Of a DNA stretch of 64,000 nt, positions 1 to 10,879 are shown one piece after another. The stretch is taken from NCBI GenBank assembly GCA_025175895.1, contig CM046000.1:65996720-66060719 (forward strand), read 5' to 3'. This DNA comes from Wurfbainia villosa. Taxonomy: Eukaryota > Streptophyta > Magnoliopsida > Zingiberales > Zingiberaceae. Numbering within the stretch: position 1 is the first letter of the stretch; every line of letters begins with the position of its first letter. The notes under the pieces were generated by a model. The model was not told the DNA's origin. It made no database searches and saw only the letters and a list, made by a program, of their open reading frames with translations. A program made the position numbers and the translations under genes.

Positions 1-12
1 TACATCCCAACA
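1..12 (-). repeat. Element A, edge of 3' LTR
   Basis: These bases match the outer end of the full LTR of A at 6665-6676 (TACATCCCAACA on the plus strand). On the minus strand this is the start of the 3' LTR, TGTTGGGATGTA. The rest of the LTR lies left of the window. Confidence 0.75.
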
Positions 13-23
13 ATCTCCCACTT
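13..23 (-). other. Element A polypurine tract
   Basis: On the minus strand this reads AAGTGGGAGAT and directly abuts the 3' LTR. That is the position and composition of the plus-strand primer of an LTR retrotransposon. The related element C has the same tract at 18955-18965. Confidence 0.7.
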
Positions 24-45
24 ATACTAAAAGACTATGCTGTCA

Positions 46-560
46 TCATACTACCATACATCTGATTCCCCTTCCCTCCACATGCCTATCAAAGCTCTTG
101 CTAGAAGGGCCTTAGTGAAAGGGTTTACCAGGTCATCCTCACGATCACTGACCTAAGCGCAATAACCCTACCTCCATTCACGATCGTGGTACTTGCACTC
201 TATGTGTTTACTAGCCTTATGGGCTCATGGTTCCTTCGAGTTTGCAACTGCACCATTATTATCACAATAAATTGTGATAGTTCTGGGCAAACCAGGAATC
301 ACATCTAAGTCCATCGAAGTCTTCTTTGGCCGCCTTATAGGCTGCCACATACTCAGCTTCCATGGTGGAGTCCGCCACGCATTTCTGCTTGACACTCCTC
401 CATACTATGGCTCCACCTCCAAAAGTAAACACAAACCCCGAGGTAGACTTACTGTTATCCCTATCTGATTGGAAAACGCAATCCATGCAACCGACAGGGA
501 GTAATTGGTATGCCCGGTAAACTTGCATATAATCCCTAGTCCTTGTCAGGCACTACAATA
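46..560 (-). pseudogene. Copia RNase H remnant (A)
   Basis: C-terminal domain of a copia Pol, which degrades the RNA strand of the replication hybrid. The stretch 262-528 still shows QSDRDNSKSTSGFVF and the copia signature DSTMEAEYVAA. The TDSDF motif of the family reads MDCVF here, so one acidic residue of the catalytic region is lost. The downstream part (46-260), which aligns with the YCDNSG and ADHFTK region of element C, is frameshifted. The reading frame is broken between this domain and RT. Confidence 0.75.
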
Positions 561-1330
561 TATTCTTTTACCGCAGTCCAATGTCTCTGTCCTGGATTAC
601 TCTGATATCTGCTAACCATGCCCACGACAAAGCAAATATCTTGTCTCGTACATAGCATACATGAGGCTTCCTACTGCCGAAGCATAAGGAACCGCCTTCA
701 GCTCCTTTATCACCTCAGATGATCTAGGACACATCTCCTTAGATAAAGTAACTCCATACCTGAAAGGTAGAAAACCCTTCTTGGAGTTCTGCATGCTAAA
801 ACGATCCAAAATCATGTCTATGTATGAAGCTTTGGATAAGCACAACAACCTTGATCCCAAGGTTGTGACCCACTTCTCCCAAGTCCTTCAAAACTGTTTG
901 GAAAACCATACCCTTACGTCTGATAACACTCTGATATTGTTGCCAACTACCAAAATTTTATCTACGTATAGTACAAGAAATACCACTACATTTCCGTCAC
1001 ATCTCTTGTATACACAAGACTCATCCAGACTTTGAATAAATCCATAAGACTGATTTACCTCCTCAAAGCGGATGTTCCAAGACCTCGAAGCTTGCTTCAA
1101 TCCATAAATGGACCGATTAAGCTTACATACAATATGCTCTTTGCCCTTAGCAAAGAATCCCTCTGGTCGCTTCATTTGGATGTTTTCCTCAAGACTTCCA
1201 TTAAGGAAAGCTGTCTTGACATCCATGTGCCACACCTCATAATCCATATGAGCTGCTATGCATAAGAGCTCCCAGACCTGACTTGAATCCATAGATTCAA
1301 TCTCAGTATTCATTGCACTTTGCCAAGATG
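561..1330 (-). pseudogene. Copia reverse transcriptase remnant (A)
   Basis: RT domain remnant on the minus strand. The frame 888-1313 carries DVKTAFLNG and IYGLKQASRSW, both typical of Ty1/copia RT. The catalytic YVDD box reads YVDK, so the second aspartate is lost. Compared with element C, 62 codons of the RT N-terminus are missing exactly in frame: WEL joins directly to LCIAAHM, removing the CKWIYK and ARLVAKG blocks. A second frame, 612-860, carries the RT/RNase H connection. The enzyme cannot be active. Confidence 0.8.
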
Positions 1331-1539
1331 TTGTATTTATATCTTGGATTGCCTCGTCGTATGTCTAGGGATCAGGTTCATGTTTGCTAGGGACCAAATC
1401 AGAAGATTCGTCCAAAAACATGAATCTAAGAGGCTGTCTAACAACCCTCCCACTACGACGAGGTATCATCTGTGTATCCTTTGTGACACGCGGTGTAGTG
1501 ACATGTAGTATATCATCTTGTACCGGTGGTACTAAAGAA

Positions 1540-1990
1540 GTGACTTCCCTTTTATAACTCCCCCAGAATAATTTTACTCTTGAGCTTGTGGCTTATCACA
1601 TAGTCTTCCTCTATAAATCTGGCATTCGTGTTAACGATCACCCTCTGATCTCTAGGACTATAAAACATGTCAGAATAACTCATCATCGATCTAACCATCT
1701 CCATAAGAGTCCTATTCCTTCGCTCTGCTACACCGTTCTGCTGGGGTGTGCCAGGTGCAGTCAATTGGGATTGAATCCTAACCTCTGATAAGTAGTTCCT
1801 AAACTCTCCCAAGAGGTTGTCACCACCACGATCAGATCGTAGTGTCATCCACATCTTGAATAATCATCTACAAAAGAGACAAAATATTCAAGATTACCTC
1901 TTGCCTAGATAGCCATAGGACCACACAAATCAGAATGAACCATTTCTAACACATCTTTGGCTCTATACCCCTTGGCCTTAAAAAGTCCTC
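1540..1990 (-). pseudogene. Copia integrase remnant (A)
   Basis: Integrase remnant on the minus strand. The stretch 1552-1854 shows LRSDRGG and [14 protein letters not shown], which carry the second Asp and the Glu region of the DDE catalytic core. The first Asp region (HSDLCGPM) is readable near 1905-1935 in another frame. Relative to element C, 79 codons are missing between SYSD and FYSPRDQ in frame, and about 100 bp are missing between the first and second Asp regions. Confidence 0.75.
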
Positions 1991-2215
1991 TTGGTCATCT
2001 TACCCTCCAAGCAAGATTCGTAGGTTGGGAGATCCTCCACCACTAATGAACCCAAAGGTCCATCAGCTTTCAACCTTTGAATTCTGCTTAGGTTAATGTG
2101 ACCAAGCCTAAGAAGCAAAAGATATGTTTGGTTCATCTTCGAAGGTTCTTTTCTCTTATTGGAATTAGAAGATGAGTTATTAACTTCAATTTGCATCGTG
2201 GGAGCTTTTGGTTCA
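1978..2215 (-). pseudogene. GAG-pre-integrase remnant (A)
   Basis: Short frame with the zinc-binding part that precedes copia integrase: LRLGHIN followed by a YESCLEGKMTKRTF tail. The usual first Cys of the CESC motif is Tyr here. It aligns with 23560-23790 of element C. Upstream (2216-2600) the protease region is frameshifted and I cannot read a DTG motif. Confidence 0.65.
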
Positions 2216-2603
2216 AATTTCCTTTCAATGTACCTGAATAGATATTCTCCCTATTCCTTTTTATAATAACTCTGTCATTAAAAGAAATAGAATATCCATC
2301 CATAATAATTTAGAAACTGAAACTAAATTCTTTCTAAATAAAGGTACATAAAGGGAATTTTCCAGAATCAAAGTTTTATTATTTTCAAGAGATAAATAAA
2401 ACTTCTCCCACTGCAATAGCCGCCACCATCATGGCATTGCCCAAGTAAATGGTAATCTCCCCTTTAGCTAGTCATCGGGTTTCCTGGAACCCCTGCAAAT
2501 TGTTGCAGACATGATTAGCGGCTCCTGTATCTACTCACCAGGTGCCGGTAGATATCACCTCTAACCATGTTTCAATGACTAGTCCAAAAGATATACCTTT
2601 GTT

Positions 2604-2915
2604 CTATTTTGGATTGGGACAATCCTTCTTCCAATGTCCATCCTGCTTGCAAGTGAAGTACTTGCCTTTCGGCTTTTTCACTCTTCCCTGAGATCCTCCC
2701 ACCATCTTTGCTCCACCTTGTTTCTTCTTCTTCTTGCCTTTCGGCTTAGAAGTAGAAACCCTTTTGAGCAATGATGGCTTGAGGACACTATTTGAAGAGC
2801 ACATACTTGTTCTCCTTAGCAGATAAGACAATATCTTGAATCTTTTCCAATCAACATTATTTAGGTACAGTAAGTTTATTTCCTTTAGTATCACAGTAAG
2901 TGGACTGAAAGTCAA
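2604..2915 (-). pseudogene. Copia gag remnant (A), internally deleted
   Basis: A 103-codon frame joins the start of a copia Gag (MTFSPLTVILKE, compare MTFNPLAVILKE in C) to the distal zinc knuckle, with most of the UBN2-type Gag core missing. The knuckle reads YFTCKQDGHWKKDC: the first Cys of CX2CX4HX4C is Tyr, so RNA binding through this knuckle is unlikely. Gag normally forms the particle and packages the element RNA. Confidence 0.75.
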
Positions 2916-2942
2916 TTTTGAAAATCCTAAGAATCACATAGA

Positions 2943-4008
2943 TCATTACTTTAGATTTCAAAAAATTATTGATTCCTCAAACAATAAAATTTCGAAATCA
3001 ACCAACACCTCAAAATACTGAGAATATCACATGCCACACAGTGTGGACGTATACGAATTCTACATTTGTAAGAGGAGGTTTTACCCATTAATTTTATTAT
3101 CCTGTCAACCTTACTTTTTGACAAATAAAATTAATAGTTTGTTCCTCTTTGGCCCTACAAATAAAAGCAATGACTCCGATGGGAAGGATACTTTATATTT
3201 GCATCTAAGTGTGCACCATTACACGATACTAAGGGAATTATTTCGGATTATGTGCCTTACCACTGTTGAAGTACACACGCTCCTAGATAATTTCCTATAA
3301 CCATTATTTGACCTAGTGATCTGCAAACAAACTCATCCGCAGGGAGGAAGGCACTCAGAGCCGACACGCAAGTTTGTTTCATCACACGTCAAATTGTAAT
3401 GGAGGTCGCGGGAATTAATTAAAATATCCCTCTCCCACTTAGTAAATTGAAAATGATGAATTTTCAAGCACACACAACATGCTTATTATTACTGTAGATT
3501 TCAATAAAAATTATTGATTCCTCAAACAATAAAATTTTGAAATCAACTAACACCTCAAACACCGAGAATATCGCATGCCACGATAGTGTGGACGTATACG
3601 AATTCTACATTTGTAAGAGGAGGTTTAACCCATTAATTTTATTATCTTGTCAACCTTACTTTTTGACAAATAAAATTAATAGTTGGTTCCTCTTTGGCCC
3701 TACAAATAAAACTACTTTTTATTTGCATCTAAGTCTGCACCATTACACGGTACTAAGGGAATTATTTTGAATTATGTGCCTTACCGGTGTGGAAGTACAC
3801 ACACTCCTAGATAATTTCCTATAACCATTATTTGACCTAGTGATCCGCAAACAAACTCATCCGATGGGGAGGAAGACACTCAAAGCCGACGCGCAAGTTT
3901 GTTGCATCACATGTCAAATTGTAATGGAGGCTGCGGGAATTAATTAAAATGTCCCTCTCCCACTTAGTAAATTGACAATGAGGAATTTTCAAGCACACAC
4001 AACATGAA
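2943..4008 (-). repeat. Tandem ~545-bp duplication in the leader of A
   Basis: The non-coding leader between PBS and gag contains two direct copies, about 2943-3487 and 3488-4008. The shared start TTATTGATTCCTCAAAC occurs at 2966 and at 3511, a period of 545 bp. The related leaders of C (about 25010-25520) and H (about 34330-34840) have one copy. Short frames here are not genes. Confidence 0.8.
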
Positions 4009-4488
4009 TATAAAACAAATCAGCAATAAATATGGAAAAATCAGAATTTTTCCAACTATTATGGCATTGTTCTCCAATATGCGTCCCGTCATGTCGCCAC
4101 CTCATCCGCTCCTCTTACGCCATGTACGAGCAATCCGGAGATCCGAGCCGAGAATAAAACCTATTTTATTTTACATCCATCGATCCTATACTCCACAAGT
4201 GAGTGTACATGAAATCTAGATCGAAAGTAAAATAAAATAAAGAGTGGCTAAACAATGTCGTATTCAATTACAAAAATTAAATACTAATTTAGCCTCGTCA
4301 ACCCCGAGGATTCAAATAATATACAATCACACACACACAACCACATATACACATATAGCCATAATAGTCGGATCTTATGCCTGCAACCAAAAAGTTAGCC
4401 TACGCACATCCTACTATTATCCAGCATACTCAATATATGATATGTGCATGAAAGTAACCGAATCCTAAACACACAAAAACGGAAACCG
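4009..4488 (-). other. Rest of A leader, non-coding
   Basis: Leader sequence matching 25520-26005 of C and 34850-35320 of H. It includes a short CA/TA-rich stretch at about 4325-4360. No gene seen. Confidence 0.7.
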
Positions 4489-4502
4489 TGGCTCTGATAC
4501 CA
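4489..4502 (-). other. Primer-binding site of A (tRNA-iMet)
   Basis: On the minus strand this reads TGGTATCAGAGCCA, complementary to the 3' end of plant initiator tRNA-Met, two bases inside the 5' LTR. Confidence 0.9.
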
Positions 4503-5444
4503 TTTGTTGGCAATGTGCTATTCCTCGGAGGCTCATCGACTCCCATGTCCCCGGATTAAAATTTTCACTAATGAAAACTAATCCGGATGGGATGAGTTTC
4601 CTAAGCACAACCAATTCGTCGTCGTGCCAACGACTCGAGCAATCACTTGAACAAACTTGTTGTTCAAGCAATCAACTCTTCTAGTCGGTTAGCCGCGGAA
4701 GAGCCGACGGACGGATCGCCGGTTTTTGTGTTTCTTATCGGGGTCCATTATTATACAAATATATGCAAATGTAAACTAGTATAATCAACATATACTAACA
4801 TAAAGAACATAAGCTAGCATATCAATAAGAACATGCAAAGAACAATAATAAAAGTTGTAAAACTTTTATACCTCTTGATCTTCTATCGTATGTCCAAACC
4901 TCCTTGTAGACTTCGTGTGGGCGAAGATCCTCCACAAGTTTAAGCTTCCTAGATCTTCTCCAATCCAAAGAAAGAAGAACTCTCTTTCCCTTCTTGCTTG
5001 AGCCAACCACCAATCCTCAAAGGATTGATGCCGCCGACCCCAAGAATAGAGAGAACAAAATGGAAACAAAACTCATCCCTTATCTAGAACCAACCATCAA
5101 GATCCAAGCATGATGTTTGCCGCCGGCCCAAAGAGAGCAAAAGGATTGCCGACCAACCTTGAAGAAGGTTGCCGCCGGCCAAGAGAAGAGGAGAGGATGC
5201 TCCGGCCATGAGATGAAGATGAGAAGCTTCTCCCTTCCCTCCTTGCCGCCGGCCACATCCCATAGGCCATAGGCGCCGCCCAACCATTAAGGTTCTAAAC
5301 CCTAATGGTTGCCGCCCATGCATTAGGGTTCTCAACCCCAATCTTGCCGTCCAAGCATTAGGGTTCTCCACCCTAATTCTTGCCGCCCATGGTCTCTCCA
5401 AAACCCTAATCCTTGGCCATTAACTTGCCGCCCAAGCCAAGAAG

Positions 5445-5458
5445 CTCTATTTATAGAG
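5445..5458 (-). promoter_or_regulatory. TATA box of A LTR
   Basis: Minus strand CTCTATAAATAGAG, a near-ideal plant TATA box directly downstream of the minisatellite. The equivalent site in S1 is TCTATAAATAG at 20956-20966. Confidence 0.7.
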
Positions 5459-5473
5459 TTAGGCTTAAGCCTT

Positions 5474-5760
5474 GTTTTAATCTCCACCGTCGGTTCTAGG
5501 GTTTTAATCTCAATCGTCGGTTCTAGGGATTTAATCCCAACCGTCGGATCTAGAGATTTAATCTCAACCGTCGGTTCTAGAGATTTAATCTCCACCGTCG
5601 GTTTTAGGGATTTAATCCCAACCGTCGGATCTAGAGATTTAATCTCAACCGTCGGTTCTAGAGATTTAATCTCCACCGTCGGTTCTAGGGATTTAATCCC
5701 AACCGTTGGATCTAGAGATTTAATCTCAACCGTCGGTTCTAGAGATTTAATCTCCATCAT
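5474..5760 (-). repeat. 27-bp minisatellite in A LTR
   Basis: About ten tandem units of roughly 27 bp with the core GATTTAATCTC followed by CCGTCGG on the plus strand. Because 27 is a multiple of three it keeps a frame open (period EIKSLEPTV), but this is a by-product and not a gene. The array lies just upstream of the TATA box in LTR sense. Confidence 0.85.
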
Positions 5761-6818
5761 TTGATCTAGACTTCATGAGGTTTATATTAGGCTACGATAG
5801 GGACCATGAGGAGGAGTTGGATCTTGGCCACCTGATGGATCGGAACCACACAAACTTGATCCATCAATGATGTTCCATTCCACTAGAAGATCATCATTGA
5901 ACTACCTCACCAACCCCCATAAATCAATATGGGCTCCATATATTATTTGTACATCCATCTCCCCGTGTTTAAGATATCGAATGTTCGTCAATTAATTGAT
6001 TTACTAACCATCAATTAATTAACATCTAACTACTCGAGTAGTACCACTCAACCTTATCATCATGTTGACTAAGTCAACCTGCAGGGTTTACATGATGAAC
6101 CTTATGAGCTCCTCAAGGGGACATCATCAACCTAATACATAGGACATGAATTCCTCCTATAATCAACGGCACACCATGTAAATAATATCATTTCCCAACT
6201 TACCGGGCATATTGATTTAATCCATAGAAATCTCACCCTCTGGTAAATCAAAGAAATAAATACTAAGTACATGTGCCCGTTATTATATCGGGATTAAGAG
6301 CATGTACAACATAATATTCGAGGTCCGATTCAATTATGTAGTCAGCAATAAATTGAATCACCTCTATGTCGGTCCTGCTCAATACACCTAAGTGTACTAG
6401 TGTAACTTTATGTTCAAGACAAAACAATACCAAGCTACACTACAACCATGCCAATGGTTTGTCCAAAACCATCTTGGTTGTGAGCCTCTACTTATATTCT
6501 ACAAGGAACTAATAACATGATCTTCTGTGCCACACCAAGCACCATGTTATCTACAATGTAAAATATTAGACAATTTTGCATAATCATAAAAATATGTAAA
6601 CAATGATCATGTGATTCTTATTTCAAAATAAAGATGTTCATACAAAAGAGCTAGGCTTTCAGTATACATCCCAACACACCAGGTATCTTATCAATGTCTA
6701 TTTGAGTCTCTCGTGTCTCCTCAAGCTCGACGACACTCCCATTGTTTTCTTACAAGAGAAACTCTTTCTCTAAAAACACAACATGCCTTGAAACAAACAC
6801 CTTTTGTTTCACAGGATG

Positions 6819-7271
6819 TTAGAATTGGTAACCCCTTGTTTCCTTAGGGTATCCAATAAATAGACATTTATCAGACTTAGCATCCAATTTGTCTGATACA
6901 GTCCGCTTCACATAAGCAGGACAACCCCATATCTTCAAGTAAGATACATGAGGTTTCTTACTATTCCATATCTCATATGGAGTAGTAGAGACTACCTTGG
7001 TTGGCATTCTGTTTAACAAGTAAACAGCTGTCTGAAGTGCATAGCCCCAAAAGGACTTGGGAAGATTCGCATGATTCATCATTGACCTGACCATGTCCAA
7101 CAAGGTCCAGTTATGCCTCTCAGATACACCATTATGCTATGGTGTATATGACAGAGTCCATTGAGACAATATACCATTGTCTCTTAGATAATCAAGAAAC
7201 TATTGACTTAAGTATTCACCACCTCGATCCGATTGAAGTATTGTAATATTGTTGTCATGTTGTTTCTCTAC
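6819..7271 (-). pseudogene. Copia integrase, distal part (B)
   Basis: Continuation of the integrase from the upstream frame. Readable are a DRGGEY-type block near 7200-7230, then a premature TAG in place of a Gln of the PQQNG block at about 7136, then 6819-7103 with RSMMNHANLPKSFWGYAL, WNSKKP and LKIWGCPAYVK. These are the DDE glutamate helix and the connecting C-terminal region. It is cut by A downstream. Confidence 0.8.
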
Positions 7272-8273
7272 TTAATTTCTGAATTCTTTGAACCTTTCAA
7301 AGGCTTCAGACTTGTGTTTCATCAAGAACACATACCCAAACTGTGAGTGATCATCGGTAAAGGTAATGAAGTAGCTATAGCCTCCTAAAGCTTGAGTAGA
7401 CATAGGTCCACATACATCAGTATGTATTAGACCTAGTAACTCTCCCACTCCTTCACCTTTTCCGGTAAAAGGTAACTTAGTCATCTTGCCTTTTAAGCAT
7501 GATTCGCATGTATCGTATGAATCCAATTCAAACGATTCCAGAATTCCACATCGGTGTAATTCGGACATGCCTTTCTTGCTTACATGGCCAAGACGACAAT
7601 GCCACATGTAGGAGTCTAATTGATTATCCTTTCGAGCAAGCTTGTTGCTCGCTTCGATATTTAAAATATCACTGGATACGTCCAACATATAAATGTCATT
7701 GCTCAAAGTTCCAGTTCCATAAAGTACGCCATTCAAAGTTATATAACAACAATTGTTACTAAATGTCAAATGGTAACCATTTCTATTTAAGCAGGAAATA
7801 GAAACAATGTTCTTTATTAGAGAAAGAACACAATAGCAATTGTCCAGTTCCAAGACTAGTCCACTAGGGAGCTTCAGCAAATAAGTTCTGATGGCGACCG
7901 CAACAACCTTTGCTCCATTGCCAACTCGCAAATTTGACTCCCCTCTGACGAGTCTTCTTCTATTCCTTAGCGCCTGTATATCATTACATATATGTGAGCC
8001 ACACCCAGTATCCAATACCCAAGTGTCTAAGGAAATAGAATGACAATCAATAACGAAGATACCTGAAGAGGATGGGGCATTAGATGCCTTCTTCTTCTTC
8101 ATGGACTCAAGATAAATCATGCAGTTTCTTCGCCAGTGGCCTTCCTTGCCACAATGATGGCAAGTGCCCTTTTGTGCTGGTTCTGCCTTCTTTGCCTTCT
8201 TGTTCTTCCCTTTCTTCTGTTCCTTTGCCTTCCTCTTAGAACCTTTCTTTGAGGAATCAACTAACTGAACCAC
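7272..8273 (-). pseudogene. Copia gag zinc knuckle, protease, integrase N-part (B)
   Basis: A 333-codon open frame. Residues 38-51 are a complete CCHC knuckle (CHHCGKEGHWRRNC) after a Lys-rich stretch. Residues 85-94 are the aspartic protease site WVLDTGCGSH. Around 220-270 is the GAG-pre-integrase zinc region (WHCRLGH ... CESCLKGKMTK). From about 284 comes the integrase core with the first Asp (HTDVCGPM). The frame closes shortly after FERFKEF; the preceding gag frame is offset by a frameshift between 8273 and 8288. Long and well preserved, but part of a broken polyprotein. Confidence 0.85.
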
Positions 8274-8287
8274 CTTCTACTCATGCT

Positions 8288-8881
8288 TCACAGAAGGCTC
8301 CACAGTCTTCTCATATTGAGGAGCTCAGGAATAGTGGATTCTAATTTGTTCATCCGATAGTTCATCACAAATTGTGAGAAACTCTTGGGCAAACAATGCA
8401 GAATTAAGTCAATACTTAATTCATGATCCATCACAAACCTGAGGGTGGCTAGCCGCTCGATGTACCCATTCATCTTTAGCACAAACTGCACTACAGACGA
8501 ACCTTCTTGCATTTTCATGGTGAAGAGGAGCCTGGAGACTTCGAACCTTTCGGATCTCGCTTGCTCATCAAACAACTCATGAAGATGGAAGACCATGGTA
8601 TTAGCATCCATATGCTCATGTTGCTTTTGCAGCTCAGGTACCATCGCAGCTAGCATGATGCAACTCGCCAGCTCAGAATCTGTCACATGCTTCTGATAGA
8701 CCAACATTTGGTCTGGAGTTACATCATCCTTAGGACGATTGGGAAGAGGCTCTTCAAGGACATATGCTAGCTTTTCCACCTTGAGAATAATTCTTAGGTT
8801 TCTAAGCCAGTCCAGGAAGTTAGGCCCAGTTAATTTGTTTGAATCCAAAATAGTGCACAAATTCAAAGACGTCATGATCAA
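8288..8881 (-). pseudogene. Copia gag N-terminal part (B)
   Basis: A 197-codon frame encoding the UBN2-type Gag core: LDSNKLTGPNFLDWLRNLRI near the N-terminus, then helical segments with LLFTMKMQEG and SFSQFVMNYRMNKLES. It starts at an ATG at 8881 just after the leader. It loses frame after PELLNM, where the downstream frame (7272-8273) takes over. Confidence 0.85.
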
Positions 8882-10138
8882 TCGATTAACCTAGAAATAC
8901 AAAACGAGCATATATGAGAAAATGATTTTTAAAAATGCATCAATATACATTTATAAATCCCATTCATTTTTTGAATTTCAAAAACCCCACAATCACTTCG
9001 GGAGATCGTAGGTCCATCTCCGAATGGGCTGATATCAATCATAGATATGAACAACCTTGGAGAGAGTCCAACAAGCCATTCATAACTACGATGGTAGGTA
9101 TCAACTATACCGATTGCATATCACGTATATGCAACTATCACAATGTGCTATCAACTAATTGAATGTTCACACATACATCGGGTTGTTAACACATTAACAA
9201 GTATGAATCATATGCATAGCACCCAACTTCACCTCCCTTTACATTGACCTTGGAGAGAGTCCAACAAGCCAATGCTCCAGGTTAAAGCCAACACATTAAT
9301 CGAGAAATAGTTTTAATATGGTTAGAGTGCATTCAACCAATTAGCCCGGCTTGGAGAGAGTCCAACAACCAAAGCTAACGATTGACCTCTGACTCTTACC
9401 ATATTAGTATTAAACTATTCCATGGTTTGAACATGTTCGGGTTCGAGCCGGGCTTGGAGAGAGTCTAACAACCCAAACAAGAAACGGAACTCTGGTTCTA
9501 ACCATATTAATGGAAGGTGTAGGCTTTAATATTGAGTAAGGGTTTTTATGTCTCATCCTCTTTGCATGCAAATAACTATTATATACATGACATACATCTA
9601 CATGTCACGACACGCATGACATAATGATATGCATCTAATGCAATTACATGACATACAATTATGACATGTACAAAATTTTCTTATATGTCATAACTATTTA
9701 TGGAAATAAAATATGTTTAAGATTGGATTCTCCAAATCAAATCATGATTAAATTAGGAAACAAATTTCCAAATCTAATCACATATTTTATTTGAGGAAAT
9801 AGTTGATTAAGGAAAGTCAATTTAGGAAACCAATTTCCTAAATCATCAAAACTACTTATGGAAAAAAAATATTTAAAGATTTGATTTCCCAAATCAAATC
9901 ATGATTAAATTAGGAAACAAATCTCCAAAATCTAATCAAATATTTTATTTATGGAAAATATTAATTTCCATAAATACTCCCAACTTTTCAAAAGTAAAAG
10001 ATTTCCATAAACACTTCTAGACTTTCCAAAATTAAAAATTTCCATAAATACTTCTAACTTTCCAAAAGTAGAAAATTTCCAGAAATATCATTATGACTAT
10101 CGCAAAATAATTTTACGATTATGTCGAAACACAACCTG
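8882..10138 (-). repeat. Leader of B with dispersed and tandem repeats
   Basis: Non-coding leader. The plus-strand motif GGAGAGAGTCCAACAA recurs near 9060, 9253, 9356 and (one base changed) 9449. A degenerate tandem duplication of about 170 bp spans roughly 9700-9960, each unit containing CAAATCATGATTAAATTAGG. From 9960 to 10090 short TTTCCATAAATACTTC-type units repeat. No gene seen. Confidence 0.7.
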
Positions 10139-10151
10139 GGCTCTGATACCA
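10139..10151 (-). other. Primer-binding site of B
   Basis: Minus strand TGGTATCAGAGCC, four bases inside the 5' LTR; tRNA-iMet type. Confidence 0.9.
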
Positions 10152-10155
10152 CTAT

Positions 10156-10879
10156 TGGGTTTTCGGCACCGCGGCGAGTGTGTGTTCGAACATGTTTCAT
10201 AAACATGTGCACAGCGGAAGGAATAAAATAATAAATCTAATTTATTACAATACACACATCACACGCATGCATAGTACAACATGTGTAGACATAACTGTAA
10301 ATTCAAATTTTGCAATAAAAGGAAATTTATACTACGTATACCTGACGTATCACGTGTAGCGGGAAAGACATCAACCGGAACGATTCTCGCTAGAATCGTC
10401 TCTATCCGTATCCACGTGGAGTATCTTCAGGATGACTTCACAAAGTCACGAGCCTCATCTTCGTACGGGTTACTAGCGTCGTGTTGAAGACGATGTGATC
10501 GAGAGAAGATCACGATCCGAATCAAAATTCGGATCCAAAACGAGTCCTCAAAAACTCGCTTCTCCGGAGAGGTATTCGTCAACCGTTTGATGAATCCTTT
10601 GTTCTCCACCTATGAGGATTACTGGAGATCAAATCCCCGGCAAGGCTACCACTGTCGGAGCTCCAAACGTCATCCAAACGATGCTCCGATGAGAAGGAAA
10701 CAAGCTGTCCAGAAAACTGGACAGCTTTGGTGGAGGAATTGGGGCCGACCAAATAAAAAAGGTTGAGGCTCACCTTGTTGCCGGACCCAAAGGAGATCAC
10801 CGGAGCTCCTCCGGCAGCAGCTCGACGCCGGCAAGAGGGAAGGACAGCACCTTCTGGACGCTGGCAAGGGAGGTGGCCG
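10156..10879 (-). repeat. 5' LTR of B, first segment
   Basis: LTR sequence downstream of the TATA box in LTR sense. It starts at plus-strand TGGGTTTTCGG, next to the PBS, and is interrupted at 10880 by element C. A homologous stretch in the opposite orientation is found at 37244-37558 (fragment T). Confidence 0.8.

Larger units (their letters stand above)
1..6676 (-). mobile_element. Ty1/copia LTR retrotransposon A (degenerate)
   Basis: Minus-strand element with a 5' LTR at 4505-6676, a PBS at 4489-4502, remnants of gag, integrase, RT and RNase H in copia order, a PPT, and the first 12 bases of the 3' LTR. It is inserted in the integrase region of element B, whose coding sequence resumes beyond 6676. 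The 5-bp flank at 6677-6681 (CACCA) should reappear at the other end of A outside the window. The coding part has several deletions relative to its relative C, so this copy is non-functional. Confidence 0.85.
4505..6676 (-). repeat. 5' LTR of element A (2172 bp)
   Basis: Plus-strand ends are TGTTGGCA and CCAACA; on the minus strand the LTR runs TGTTGGGATG to TGCCAACA. It is homologous to the solo LTR S1 (19685-21800, opposite strand) and more distantly to the LTRs of C, H and I. It contains the 27-bp minisatellite and a TATA box near 5445-5458. Confidence 0.9.
6677..10155 (-). mobile_element. Ty1/copia retrotransposon B, internal part
   Basis: Minus-strand copia element of a different family from A. 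Visible are PBS, leader, gag, protease, GAG-pre-integrase and most of integrase, cut at 6676 by element A. RT, RNase H and the 3' LTR must lie beyond A, left of the window. The 5' LTR is in two parts (10156-10879, 27934-29359) because C inserted in it. The outer flank starts at 29360 (GTACC), inside element E. Confidence 0.85.

Noticed and set aside
4325..4365. CA/TA-rich run, possible microsatellite
   Set aside because: Short and imperfect; the same text is present in the leaders of C and H, so it belongs to the element.
5332..5760. 142-codon minus-strand frame with a nine-residue repeat (EIKSLEPTV type); a similar frame at 38968-39315
   Set aside because: It is the 27-bp LTR minisatellite read through. 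It lies in non-coding LTR sequence and varies in unit number between copies.
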